In this document: positions 1 through 10,703 of the stretch, one piece after another
Position numbering within the stretch: the stretch's first letter is position 1
Layout: each line of letters opens with the position of its first letter
Assembly (NCBI GenBank): GCA_000697475.1
Contig: JNEU01000823.1
Span: 1 to 47,439 of the forward strand
Source of the DNA: Lichtheimia corymbifera B2541
Lineage: Eukaryota; Mucoromycota; Mucoromycetes; Mucorales; Lichtheimiaceae
Direction of reading: 5' to 3'
Length of the DNA: 47,439 bases
Position numbers and translations under genes: made by a program
Notes under the pieces: model-generated
What the model was told of the DNA's origin: nothing
What the model saw: only the letters and a program-made list of their open reading frames with translations
Databases searched by the model: none

Positions 1-2
1 CA

Positions 3-985
3 ATGAAACATGAGCTCTTTCATAGAACAATATTGCTCGTCGTGGTGGAGCGCACCTTGTCAATCATGTATCACGATCACGCTTGCCAAACCTGGATACA
101 TTCACTTTTCCATTTTTACATATGCTGAAAGCGTGATGCTTATGACAAGTGGTGTTTGTTCATTGTGAAGTCTCATGCAAATGAGCTGTGTTAGACACGC
201 ACGCCCCTGCGCATCTTCCGCTCTATCACGGTCAAGCTACTTCAAAATGAACAACCACCACTTGTCATATAGCATCATGCTTTTCATCATATGTAAAAAC
301 GAGAAAGTGCATTTATCTCTAAACTCTACAATGAAACATGGGATCTTTCATAGAACAATATTGCTCGTCGTGGTGGAGCGCACCTTGTCAATCATGTATC
401 ACGATCACGCTTGCCAAACCTGGATACATTCACTTTTCCATTTTTACATATGCTGAAAGCGTGATGCTTATGACAAGTGGTGTTTGTTCATTGTGAAGTC
501 TCATGCAAATGAGCTGTGTTAGACACGCACGCCCCTGCGCATCTTCCGCTCTATCACGGTCAAGCTACTTCAAAATGAACAACCACCACTTGTCATATAG
601 CATCATGCTTTTCATCATATGTAAAAACGAGAAAGTGCATTTATCTCTAAACTCTACAATGAAACATGGGATCTTTCATAGAACAATATTGCTCGTCGTG
701 GTGGAGCGCACCTTGTCAATCATGTATCACGACCACGCTTGCCAATCCTAGATACATTCACTTTTACGTTTTTACATATGCTGAAACTATGATGCTATAT
801 GACAAGTGGTGTTTGTTCATTGGGAAGTTTCATGCAAATGAGCTGTGTTGCACAAAGAAGTCCGTCTGCATCTTCGGCTCTATCGGGGCCTACCTACTTG
901 ACAATAAACAAAGACCACTTTCCATATAGCATCACGCTTACAGCATAGTAGAAACATAAAGCTGCCTGTATCTCTAAACTTTTCA
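3..985. repeat. 328-bp direct tandem repeats (three units)
   Basis: Three head-to-tail units begin at 3, 331 and 659, each opening with the same ATGAAACAT word. The first two are almost identical over 328 bp; the third matches to about 745 and then diverges. A fourth, related unit starts at 986 and runs into the foldback element. Short open frames inside (for example 175-456 and 503-751) are the same repeated sequence and show no protein-family signal, so I do not call genes here. Confidence 0.9.
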
Positions 986-1470
986 ATGAAACGTGGGGTC
1001 TTTCATAGAACAAAGTTACTCGTCGGGGTGAAGCGCACCTTGGGTGCAAGTTTCACGATCGAGCTCGTCGATCCTAGAGTTCGCAAAGTCACCTCCAGCC
1101 AAAGTGGATCTGAGGTCGACCTCTTGAATTTTTTTTTCAACTTTGGCTGGTGGTGACATTGCGAAATTTAGGATCGACGAGGTTGATCGTGAAACTTGCA
1201 CCCAAGGTGCGCTACACCCAGACGAGCAACTTTGTTCTATGAACGTCCCCACGTTTCATTGTAAAGTTTAGAGATACAGACAACTTTATGTTTTTACTAT
1301 GCTGTAAGCGTGATGCTATATGGAAAGTGGTCTTTGTTTATTGTCAAGTAGGTAGGCCCCGATAGAGCCGAAGATGCAGACGGACTTCTTTGTGCAACAC
1401 AGCTCATTTGCATGAAATTCCCAATGAACAAACGCCACTCTCCACATAGCATTACGCGTACAGCATATGT
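767..1470. mobile_element. Foldback element 1 (long inverted repeat)
   Basis: The left arm (about 767-1104) is the reverse complement of the right arm (about 1141-1470), with scattered mismatches. Matching landmarks are the word catgcaaatgagctgtgttg near 831 and its complement near 1400, and the AAGTTTCACGATC block on both sides. The arms flank a core of about 36 bp containing GAGGTCGACCTC and a run of nine T. No transposase gene is seen. This fits a non-autonomous foldback or MITE-like element; mobility is inferred from structure only. Confidence 0.75.
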
Positions 1471-1890
1471 AAAACATAGAGCTGCCTGTATCTCTAAACT
1501 TTACAAGGAAACGTGGGCTCTTCAATAGAACAAAGTTGCTCGTCGGATTCAAGCGCACCTTGGGTGCAAGTTTCACGATCGTCGTGGCCATTCTCAGATT
1601 CACCCAATGTCACCACCAGCCTCGTCGAAAAAAAAATTCAAGAGGTCGACCTCAACCTCAACTTTGGCTGGTGGTGACATTGCGAAATCTAGGATCGGCA
1701 ACCACGATCGTGAAACTTGTACACAAGATACTTTCGGCCCCGACAAGCAACTTTGTTCTATGAAAGAGCCCACGTTTGATTGTAAAGTTTTGAGATATGG
1801 CTGTCTTTATGATTTCCTTATGCATGCCGTATGACAAGTGGTCTTTGTTCATTGTTAAATAGCTTGACCTGATCGTACGAAAGATGCAGA
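1441..1890. mobile_element. Foldback element 2, core inverted relative to element 1
   Basis: A second, more diverged inverted repeat of the same family. The left arm is about 1441-1620 and the right arm about 1665-1890. The core (1623-1656) carries the same GAGGTCGACCTC palindrome and nine-base homopolymer, but as A on this strand instead of T, so the core lies flipped relative to element 1. The outer part of its left arm is shared with the right end of element 1. No coding capacity is recognised. Confidence 0.7.
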
Positions 1891-3489
1891 GGGACTCGTG
1901 TAATAATGCTCATAGGGGCAGGGTTTGAAGGGTTCTTATTGGTGGAGAGTGCATGATTGACATTCCCTAAATAGTAAGGTCAACCCAGGATGGTATGGTT
2001 ATCAAGTCAAAAATGATGAATGCATCCAAGACTATGAGCGGTAATGGTATTGTTTGTCTCTAGGGTTCGTTCTCATATAAGGTTATACATAAAAGGTGGA
2101 TCATGCTGATAGGACTGTTGTCATAGGTAAGCATTATGATCTGTGATACTTGTGCCACAGAGCTCATCTTTCTTATCCGTGATGATTTAATTACAATGTA
2201 TCAAGCTTCCGTAACAATCAGGATTATTGGGTACTATGGGTTTATTAATATTGAAAATACAAACTTCTATTTAAACACGTATACAATCAGTTATTGGCAC
2301 TACCCATCGTCTAATCAGCACATGAAGAACAATGAAGCTTTAATGAATGTAGTATGACAGAAAGAACAAGAGCGTCTCGATACAATGATGTGGGTATAAT
2401 CTAATCTCCCTTTCCGGCCTTCAAATTTCTATCCTTCCTTTCCTTCCAGATGCCAACCAGTGGATCACAGAGAATCAGCAGGTATCGTTATGTCATTGTA
2501 TTCTTGGTTGCTGTCGTCATAAGCATCTTCATCCATGATTGTAAGTAGCTGTCGCATGCATTGACTTGAGCGTTGCAATATCATCCGTGGTGGTAAACCC
2601 TCTCTTGTCAAAGATATAAGCCCTCGTATCCATGTCATCCAATTCATAATCCATCATCATCCTCAGCCGTATCCACGTGTTCGTTACTGCTGACGACGAG
2701 CCAAGTAGCCAAAGCGATATTCCAGGATTCCACATTGCTGCACTTGATTGCATCCATCAATTCATCCATAACCGTTGCAAGTCCAATAACAAAGAGCCTC
2801 TGTGATCGCTGCTGATATGCTTCCTTTTCCACCCGGGTGTTGGTCTATCTCTTTCTTGGTCATCTTCATTGCAGCTCAAGAAGGCAAAGAGTGCTTGTAT
2901 TGCGGGGTACTTGATAGCTGATATGGGACCACCCATTAGAAGTCGTATGCATCATTGCAAGTTGCCACACGTAAATAAAGCTGCTTTTATACAATGGCTA
3001 TCAGCTGTCCACGTGATGAGGCCGCAAGTAACTTGAAGACAATGGAGACCTTGCTGATGGCAGCTGCTGTTACGGGATGGTTGTGGCAGAGGAGCGTGTT
3101 GTAGTAGTAGACTGACAAGATTGTGAACGCTGCTTGAGACAATAAAGTCATTGCCAATAGCAACTGCTGGAATGAATGCTGTTTCGTTTGATTGTGGCAG
3201 AGGAGTGTGGAAGACATTGTGTGCTTTCAAGGAACGCTGGTGTTGTGATCGGGTGCACAGGCCATGGACTTGCCATTCAGAAAAAGACAATCGGATCAAT
3301 GCAAGTGTAGGGTTGACATGATGGGTTGAAGCAGGACAATCGTTCGCAGGTTGTAGTTGTACTTGAAAGGGGCAACAGTTGAGAATGGGTGGGAGAAGAG
3401 GGAAGCAGCTGGAAGTGGAAGAGGTGGAAATTAAATAGATCAGGCACTGTCAGACAAATCCATGAACATTATATATCAATCCAAGATCT
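1891..3489. other. Gene-poor stretch
   Basis: I see no intact gene. A minus-strand patch at 2465-2832 reads like a broken protein (listed separately). A second minus-strand open stretch, 2952-3299, contains two diverged copies of a short segment (around 3050-3100 and 3165-3215, sharing a tgtggcagaggag word) and no recognisable domain. The rest is AT-rich intergenic sequence. Confidence 0.5.
2465..2832 (-). pseudogene. Possible decayed protein-coding fragment
   Basis: Three overlapping minus-strand frames each stay open and protein-like for a stretch: one through EHVDTAEDDD, the next through DDMDTRAYIFDKRGFTTTDD, the last through DEDAYDDSNQEYNDITIPAD to a stop. Read as one chain with two frame changes they give an acidic polypeptide of about 100 residues. 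I see no splice sites that would join the frames, so frameshift decay is the likelier reading. The family is not recognised, and this may be chance. Confidence 0.25.
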
Positions 3490-3935
3490 TAGAATTGCTC
3501 ATTTCAACCTCAAACTTGGCGAGAAGATGCTCTAGGACATGCTGAACAACTTTGTCTTAATAAAGTACCCACACTTCATTTAAAAATTTCGAATGGGAGG
3601 GCATAATGTGGGATTGACTATAACGGACGGAAATTGGGAAAGCGCCGGATTTATGAAAAAGTCATTTACTATGTATTATATTGGGATTCCCCATTTCAAG
3701 CTTGAAACTTGGTAAGATTGTTCTCTGAGTCATGCTGATCAACTCCATTCATTTAAAAAGTCCACGCTTCATTATGATGATTTTATGAATCAGACGGCCC
3801 AAATATAGAGAGACAATGACGGACGGACGGCTGTAGAGCACAATTGTCCATCTCCACTGTGAAACTTGGCCAGAAGGTTCGCTAGGGCGTGCTGATCAAC
3901 GTGATTCAAATAAACACCACCACATGCTCCACTAT
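3490..3935. repeat. Three diverged copies of a short dispersed repeat
   Basis: Blocks near 3510, 3700 and 3855 share the order AACTTGG, then G-rich GAAG/GATT, then a CATGCTGA-CAAC or CGTGCTGATCAAC word, then a CACACTTCATT-like tail. Copies are spaced about 160-190 bp apart and are clearly diverged. The phrases ACGGACGG and TTTATGAA also recur between copies. This looks like an old tandem or dispersed repeat family; no coding potential is seen. Confidence 0.6.
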
Positions 3936-4083
3936 CAAACTCTTACGAGTGAAGGAAGCAACCCATACCACTAGCCCAAATAAGATTATTGAATAATGAA
4001 TGCAAATATATATATATTATGTAATGCGAGGTGGTAAATACATTGAACTTAATGCGGCTACAATGGGGGTATACATAAGGAGT

Positions 4084-5709
4084 CTACTCCAACTGAACGT
4101 AATTGGCTGGGAACTGTAGTGTTGAAGCAATTTGTTAGCAACTCTTACATCCAATGACAACACATCCCACTCTACAACAGTACTTACCACACCCGTTTGG
4201 TTGCCGATTTTGCCAGTCCACCAGTCATCTTGACTATCGGTCTTTTCAACGACGACGATGACTTGTCCTTCTTCAAATGATAGATCACCAGGCTGTTCAC
4301 CTTTGTAAGGATAAAGTGCTCTGGCCACTGGTTCTCGTGGTTTAACAGGAGGAGGCATAGGTCTTCGAGGAGCTACTGGTGGGGGTGATGGAGCTGGTGC
4401 AGATGCTGGCATCATGGTTCTCGTGGGTGGTGATGATGGTTGTGGCGGTTCCATTTTGCCATATGAATGAGCTGGTTGATGATGATATGCAGGTGGTGGC
4501 GGTGATCTTGCTTGTGCTGTAACAGCAGGTGGTCTTTTAAGTGTGCCTGGTTTGGATATAGTCGTACTTCGATACACCTTGCCAGTGCATTGATCATTCC
4601 CATTTTCATCCAAATCACCACGTCGATAAGACGCTGCTGTGTTGCCCAATGTATGGAATTTAGCTCCCAGTGCCCGATATAATGCATCCGCTTCTGGAGG
4701 TGGTGGAACAGTGCCATTGAGCAATTCCTTGGCTGTTACTGATCGACCATACATTTTAGTGTTGGCATCCGACCTGGTGATAATAACCGATCCTTCCAAT
4801 GATACACCTATAGACAAGGGTTCATCATTACTTATCCAATCCTTTCATCTCTTTTTTTTTCCCCTGTACCTGCAAAGAATCCACGGGTTTTGCTGTAAGA
4901 GTAAATGGCTGCAATATGTTTCAGAGTAGCAGCCCCTGAAGCTTCAGCATTCCTTCCAATAGGTCCGGCAGCCACTAGACAAGCCTTCCATTAAAGACGA
5001 TATCCTTTCAATCTCCCTTCCTTTGGATTTACCTGATATATTGGTTCCAAGTGTAATACTTCCAAAGTGGCTAAATGTCTTGACAGCTTCCTTGGTATTC
5101 AGCACGAGTACAAAATCGGTCAATTCAGCACCAATCTGGCCACCAGCACCCAGTCCACCTGTTACAATGGCAGATGGAGCAGACCAAGCTATTGAAAAAG
5201 TCCAATTGAGTCATTGTTGTCAGATCCACATGATATAGAATCACTCACAGCCATCAGGTAACCTAAAATTTGAATGGTGAGACACAACATATCCATACAT
5301 GGATCATGTTTCTTCCTGTGCATACCTTGCTACTACCAGTCCTGATCCACCACGTGCCGTGAAAAGAAAACCGCCCTTTAGTACTGTGTATATGGCAAGA
5401 CCTTTAGCGTTGGCAAGGATGGATGGTGGGATGATCTTGTCAAAGCCTTCTCCAGGATCTATTACACGCACAAGGACTCTTTAATATGCATATTCCCATC
5501 GTTTCCCTTTGCTTGATCTACTAACCAATAAAGCTGTTGAGAATACGAGAAGCTTTTTTGCACTCGCCTAAAGGTTTACAAGGCCAAGTGTTAGTCGAGA
5601 ACAATATGCTCATTGAGTGACGACCCTACGAGTAGTAATGACACTTGCCAGCAAGCTTAGTAGGAATGGGAGAGTTGATGTTGACTGACGGGGTAAGTTT
5701 CTTTTTCAT
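4084..5709 (-). CDS. SYLF (Ysc84-type) and SH3 domain protein
   Basis: Encodes 386 residues in eight exons: 5649-5709, 5526-5567, 5326-5458, 5249-5262, 5033-5188, 4870-4974, 4188-4807 and 4084-4113. The N-terminal half is a SYLF domain (SPIPTKLAGECKKASRIL at the start, then DPGEGFDKIIPPSILANAKG, GFLFTARGGSGLVVAR, WSAPSA, GGQIGAELTDFVLVLN and RGFFAGVSLEGSVI). A proline-rich linker leads to a C-terminal SH3 domain (ALYPYKGEQPGDLSF, DDWWTGKIG, GVFPANYVQLE). The domain pair is that of yeast Ysc84/Lsb3 and animal SH3YL1, which bind lipids and actin and work with WASP at endocytic sites. Intron 1 has a GC donor (CTG|gcaagt), and the fourth exon is only 14 nt. The ATG at 5707-5709 is the first one in frame with the SYLF start. 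Confidence 0.93.
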
Positions 5710-6683
5710 GATATGTTGTAAGAGTGAAAGAAAATGATGGAACAGATCAGGAGATAGAATTGTGGCGCACTTTATATAACATGTGCTGCGCAAGCTTGGC
5801 ACGGATCATACTCAGCTGTTGTCTTGTGCATAATGAATGACGTATGTGCTCCCATCTTGTGTAATGACAACATCAGCTGGTTAATTTTGGTTGTTGTCAT
5901 CGTGTTAGTCAACCATAACAATCTCATCGACTTGACCTTTAACAACTTTTCGACCGTTTTCATCTTTTCTGAGTATCAAGGAGACACACGCACTTCTTCT
6001 TGCATTACCTACTAACACTATCTTGAGGGCGCCTTTGATCCAACTTCCGGGTTGGAAACAACTCCAATTGTTACTTTGACGAGGGTGTAAATATTGATAC
6101 CAGCGTATCCAGGTAATATCATATCAGGCTGATTATAGACGTAGCCATGGAGATCCGCAGTATGGCGTCGTGATCTGTACTTTGCTGCAACAAGGTAGAT
6201 GTAGTGCAGTTGATTGATATTTCCATGAGCCCACAGTAATCATCATTGTGTTATTGCATACAATGATCCATCGACAATTCGCTGATTGATGCTAGATACA
6301 AAACTCACACAGCTATCCAAGGTGTCAAGTACCATGCCAGATGGCCCATGCATCATTAACGAGCAACAAGGTAGATGTATTTTCCCTCGAGGTAATAAAT
6401 AACCATCATGTATATTTATTTTCAGCGAGCAATTGTATATCTTCCACTACCTCAACTAAATCAATAAAAAGGCACATTGTCTATAGAATGGAGTTTATAT
6501 GAAACAGATGAACAATGTAATCAATTAAAGAAAGGAGCCGTGGAGCGCCATTGGGTATTTCTCACGGCTGACAGGGCGGAGTGATAATCCAAAGCATCTT
6601 CATCCCTGGCTTTTTCTATCTTTCCGGTTCAAAAATATTCTTCTTCCCCAAATCGCCGTTTGGCTCATTTGTTGTTGTTGTCA
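5710..6683. other. Divergent intergenic region between SYLF-SH3 and Tim44 genes
   Basis: Contains the shared upstream region of two genes transcribed apart and a possible frameshifted coding remnant at 5905-6227 (minus strand, listed separately). The word gcaacaaggtagatgta occurs twice, at about 6187 and 6365, suggesting a small local duplication. Nothing else is recognised. Confidence 0.5.
5905..6227 (-). pseudogene. Frameshifted coding remnant, family unknown
   Basis: Reading the minus strand from 6227, one frame stays open through HGYVYNQPDMILPGYAGIN and TIGVVSNPEVGSK before stops near 6020. The adjacent frame takes over at that point and continues through GALKIVLVGNARRSA and LRKDENGRKVVKGQVDEIV to a TAA at 5905-5907. 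One frame change joins them into about 105 residues of well-behaved protein-like sequence. No intron of normal size explains the change. There is no ATG at the upstream end, so this is probably the 3' part of a decayed gene. I do not recognise the family. Confidence 0.4.
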
Positions 6684-8302
6684 ATGTCTGCTTACCGATC
6701 GCTCTTGTCATCGTCAGCTCGTGTGCGTCTGACCCCTCGTGTTGCACAACACACTATGCCAGTGCGTCACTACAGCTCGCCACTCAAGGTCTTTATGGAT
6801 ACGATTCGAGATCAAATGAAGAAAAACAAGGACCTGCAAGAAGGTGTCAAGTCATTGCAGGACGAATCCGGTAAATTGGCCGAGAGCGATGCATTGAAAA
6901 AGGCAAAGGAAATGTATGAAAAGGCAAAGGTAAGAGAGAGAAAAAGAGAACAAGAGGATATATAGATGGATATTAACAACGATAACCATTAGGCCCAACA
7001 AAGTGAACAAAACGTGCGTCTTCGTGAAGCTTCTGAAAAGATCTCGCAAGCTGCAGGCAAAGTGGGAGAATCAGTGAACAAGCGTTTCAAGGAAGCTAGC
7101 GAGACTGAATTTGCAAAGGAGACCTCTGAACGACTCAAGAAGGCAGCTGATAACATCAACAAGTCGACCGAGCCCCTTCGTAAGAACGAATATGTTGGCA
7201 AGATTGGTGATTCGTTCAAGACCGTTGTCAAGGATGAGAGTGGTCGATACACTGGTTTTGTGGATAAGGAGGCTCGTCGCAAGATGCGTGAGGAAGCTCA
7301 AAAGGCTGATGCTAGCAACCCTGCCAAGCGCACTGTGGCCGAGGATCCTAATGCTGGTGCATCGATTGTCATTCACAAGGACTCAAAGTGGAAGGAAAGC
7401 TGGAACAAGTTCAAGGAAGAGAACCCTGTCATGCAAGGTACGGGCTTCTTTTTTACTATTTAATGTGCCCCATCGATCTGACGTTTTCATTATCTAGGTA
7501 TCTTCCGTGCTCGACGAAACTATGAGGAATCGGATAATCTTTTCGTCTCTTATACCCGTGCATTCACTGATCGCGTCTCGGAAACTTTTGGTATGTGTAT
7601 TTTGGTGTGTACTACAACGATCAAGTCAACGCTAATCGAAATGTTATATTTTACACAGGCTCCATCTTTGAGGAATCTGAACAAGCTCAAACTGTGCGTG
7701 CTTTCCAGATGATCGATCCCTCGTTCAACATGGACAAGTTTTTGCGTGAGGCCCGTACATACATCATCCCTGAAGTGATGGAAGCTTATCTCAAGGGTGA
7801 CGTTGAATCACTCAAGATGTGGTGTTCTGAAGCTGTAAGAATGAATGGGATTATGGGAGTGATAATGTCATACAAAGATACTAACAATATGTCTATAGAC
7901 TTATAATGTCTTGACTGCCGTGATCCAAGCTCAGGTACAACAAGGATTGATCAGTGATTGCCGCATCCAAGATTTGCGTGATGTTGATGTAAGCATGGAG
8001 GAAGAAGGGAGATGGGGGATGGATTACCATAATAGGATATTAACGATGGGGGGTTGTAGCTCGTGGCTGCCAAGATTCTTGAAAATGACATTCCCGTGCT
8101 TGTGATGTCTTTCCGTACGCAAGAGATTATGCTTTTCCGCAATGCTAGGACGCACGAGATTGCATATGGTCAAGAGGATCGTATTGAACAAGTTACCTAT
8201 GCATGTGTAATTACAAGGGAGCCCGAGGATTTGCAAAACCCCATCACCGGTGGTTGGAGAATAATAGACATGGCCAAGCACGACTCAAGACCCACATGGT
8301 AA
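6684..8302 (+). CDS. TIM44: Mitochondrial import inner membrane translocase subunit Tim44
   Basis: Encodes 430 residues in six exons: 6684-6929, 6993-7437, 7498-7590, 7659-7834, 7899-7988 and 8060-8302, the same size as yeast Tim44. The N-terminus is rich in Arg and Ser (SAYRSLLSSSARVRLTPR), as expected for a mitochondrial presequence. A charged, helical linker follows, and then the Tim44 C-terminal domain (FRARRNYEESDNLFVSYTRA, AFQMIDPSFNMDKFLREAR, IPEVMEAYLKGDVESLKMWC, VITREPED, GGWRIIDMAKHD). Tim44 docks mtHsp70 to the TIM23 channel on the matrix side. An upstream TTG at 6660 keeps the frame open, but the ATG at 6684 is the proper start. Confidence 0.97.
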
Positions 8303-8628
8303 AATTAATGCTGCCAACCCTTTCATACATACGCACTCTACCCATCAACAACAACAACAACCCCCCTTTTCCCCAGTCATTGTCGAATGTAATCTAGTAC
8401 TATAGACTGTATAGAATCGCACATATACACCACCTCTCTCTGTCTCTCTTTGTTCAATATATAAAAAAAGAAAATGAGTTTTTGCATGTTGAATTAGATC
8501 TATTTACTGTTGTCGGCGGTATCCTGGATACCATTCACCCAACTTCCTCTTTTGTCTCGTTTCGAACGGAGCTAAAAGAGCACGCCTGTTCCTCTGGTGG
8601 TGTTCCCTTCTTGCAACTGCAACATCTT
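8303..8628. other. Tim44 3' region and WASP 5' region
   Basis: The intergenic stretch of 326 bp between two co-oriented genes holds a pyrimidine-rich tract (8421-8455) followed by an A-rich tataaaaaaag segment near 8458. I see no separate gene. Confidence 0.5.
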
Positions 8629-10505
8629 ATGCCATCCGTCACACTACCCACAGCCCAGGACAAGAACATTGTTCGGAAAGCGTTGCCAACTTCAGTAATT
8701 GTCGTCATGGTCTCATGTCGCAACACCCTCTTTTCTCACTTTTGATGCTTTAGAAAATTCTGACGGCAGCTGTGGCTCGTCTCTATGTTGCCTCGCCAGA
8801 TCCGAGCAGATGGTCGTATAGCAATCTATGGGGTGCTGCTGCATTCTGCAAGGACCGATCTAAAAACGACTCTTTTTTTATTCGACTTATTGATATCGAG
8901 GTACATTGACACGAGACGAGTGGACGATATATGGAGGAGGGAGAATTTATTATGCTTGGCAACACTAACACATATGGATATTGTCTTATACATAGAATCA
9001 CAAAGGCGTCATGTGGGAACAAGAATTGTTTGAAGGATTCGAATATGTGAATGACAAGCCATTCTTCCATACCTTTGAGACTGATGTAAGTTGGGTTGAG
9101 ATCTCGGGCAATACTCGGTTATTCGCTATATTCATCACGTTCTCTTTGATATAGGATTGTCTCGCTGGATTATTATTTGTGGATGAAGGAGAAGCTGAGA
9201 CGTTTTACAAAAAGGTGATGCATCGAGATTCAATAAAGGTGGATGGTAAGTACAAATGACCTATATAGCATGGGGAGGAGAGAGAACAACCCTTGCTGAT
9301 ACAATGCATGATATTATTAGGTGACCAAGGCAAAGGTGGATTCATCAAGAAAATGGGACATCGAAAGTCTCGAGGTATTGACAAGAATCAAATCAGCGTT
9401 CCATCAGAGTTTAGGTTCGTCAAGTGACGAAAGGAGAACATTTGTGGCGTGGATGGGGCTAACGAGATATTATTATCATACAGGCATGTTGGCCATATTG
9501 GATATACTCCCGAGAAAGGATTCAGCATTGAGAACAATGATCCCGAATGGAATGGTGTATTTGAACAATTACGCTCTCTTGGTATCACTGCAGATGAAAT
9601 CAATCAAAACCAAGATTTCATTCACGAGTTTTTGCAGCAACATAAAGGATCAGCTCCTACCAAACGTACAACAGGAACTCCACCTCCACCTCCACCTCCA
9701 AGTCGTGGACGCACTACTTCAACAAAGAAGACTCCACCACCACCTCCTCCTCCACCTTCAAGTAAGTGTATATATACATATAGCATCATTATTATATACT
9801 TATTGTTCTATCTTAGGTCGTCGTGCACCTCCACCACCTCCACCACCAAGACGTACTGCTAATGGTCGTAATCCACCACCACCACCATCAAGAAGTCCAA
9901 TTCCACCACCACCGCCACCAGTTGCACGTCCTTCAATTCCTGCAAATCCACCAGCTCCACCAGCTCCTCCTCAATTACCATCACGTGGTACAAGACAAAT
10001 GCATCCATCTTCTCGACCCAATGTACCACCTCCACCTCCACCTCCTCAACCTGCAATGGGTGCAGGTGCTCCACCACCACCTCCTCCACCTCCTCCACCG
10101 CCACCAATGGGTAATGCTGGAGGTCCACCACCGCCACCGCCACCACCACCTCCTCCAATGGGTGGTGATACTTCAGCTCCACCTCCTCCACCAGCCAATG
10201 TTCCACCAAGTAGTGATGGTCGTTCAAGTCTTATGGCATCAATTCGAGCAACAGGTGGTTTCTCATCTCTCAAAAAAGGAGGTACTTTACGTTCTGTTCC
10301 TGCTGATTCTTCGCCACCCTCATCACCTGGTAGTGGTGCAAGAACTGCAGCAGCTGTGGGTGCTGGTGCTGCTGTTGGTGCTGGTGCAGCTGCAGCTGCA
10401 GGAAGTGGTGATTTGGCATCAAGTTTGGCAGCTGTACTTCAACAACGCAAAACGGCTATGCAAAGTGATGACGAGTCAGATGAAGATGATGATGAATGGG
10501 AATAA
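8629..10505 (+). CDS. WASP homologue (Las17-like Arp2/3 activator) with CRIB motif
   Basis: Encodes 484 residues in seven exons: 8629-8694, 8754-8900, 8996-9085, 9155-9245, 9321-9414, 9484-9761 and 9817-10505. Domains in order: WH1 (KILTAAVARLYVASPDP, GVMWEQELFEGFEYV, PFFHTFETD, CLAGLLFVDEGEAETFYKKV); a basic patch (GGFIKKMGHRKSR); a CRIB/GBD motif at about residues 156-170 (ISVPSEFRHVGHIGY); a long polyproline tract; a WH2 motif near 388-412 (SSLMASIRATGGFSSLKK); and an acidic tail ending DDEWE with the terminal tryptophan typical of Arp2/3-binding VCA regions. WASP proteins nucleate branched actin at endocytic sites. The CRIB codon R163 is split by the 9415-9483 intron. The CRIB motif predicts control by a Cdc42/Rac GTPase. 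Confidence 0.95.
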
Positions 10506-10703
10506 ATTAGATTGCATCTTATCCAACAATAATCATACTATGACATGCTTGAAAGATGTAGAGTGAATCCAATCCTTAATTGAGTGCGTATCTTTGTTAT
10601 CGAGCTATGTAACCAGGCGTGGTATATATCACTGCCACACATGACATAAAAATCTCAGCCGTCGCTTTTTCCTGCAGACACCAACCAACCCACTCTTTCC
10701 CAC

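Noticed and set aside
175..1834. Short open frames inside the repeat island
   Set aside because: They are repeated copies of non-coding repeat sequence and show frame changes between units.
6660..6683. Longer Tim44 start
   Set aside because: It would begin with TTG; the first ATG is at 6684 and begins a good presequence.
9415..9483. Reading WASP straight through in the 394-codon frame starting at 9321
   Set aside because: That frame gives TFVAWMGLTRYYYHTG and loses the CRIB. Splicing 9415-9483 restores ISVPSEFRHVGHIGY.
9823..10566. 247-codon frame rich in His and Leu overlapping the WASP polyproline region, and Gly/Val-rich antisense frames
   Set aside because: These arise from reading CCA/CCT proline codons in other frames. 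WASP is fixed by its WH1, CRIB, WH2 and acidic parts.
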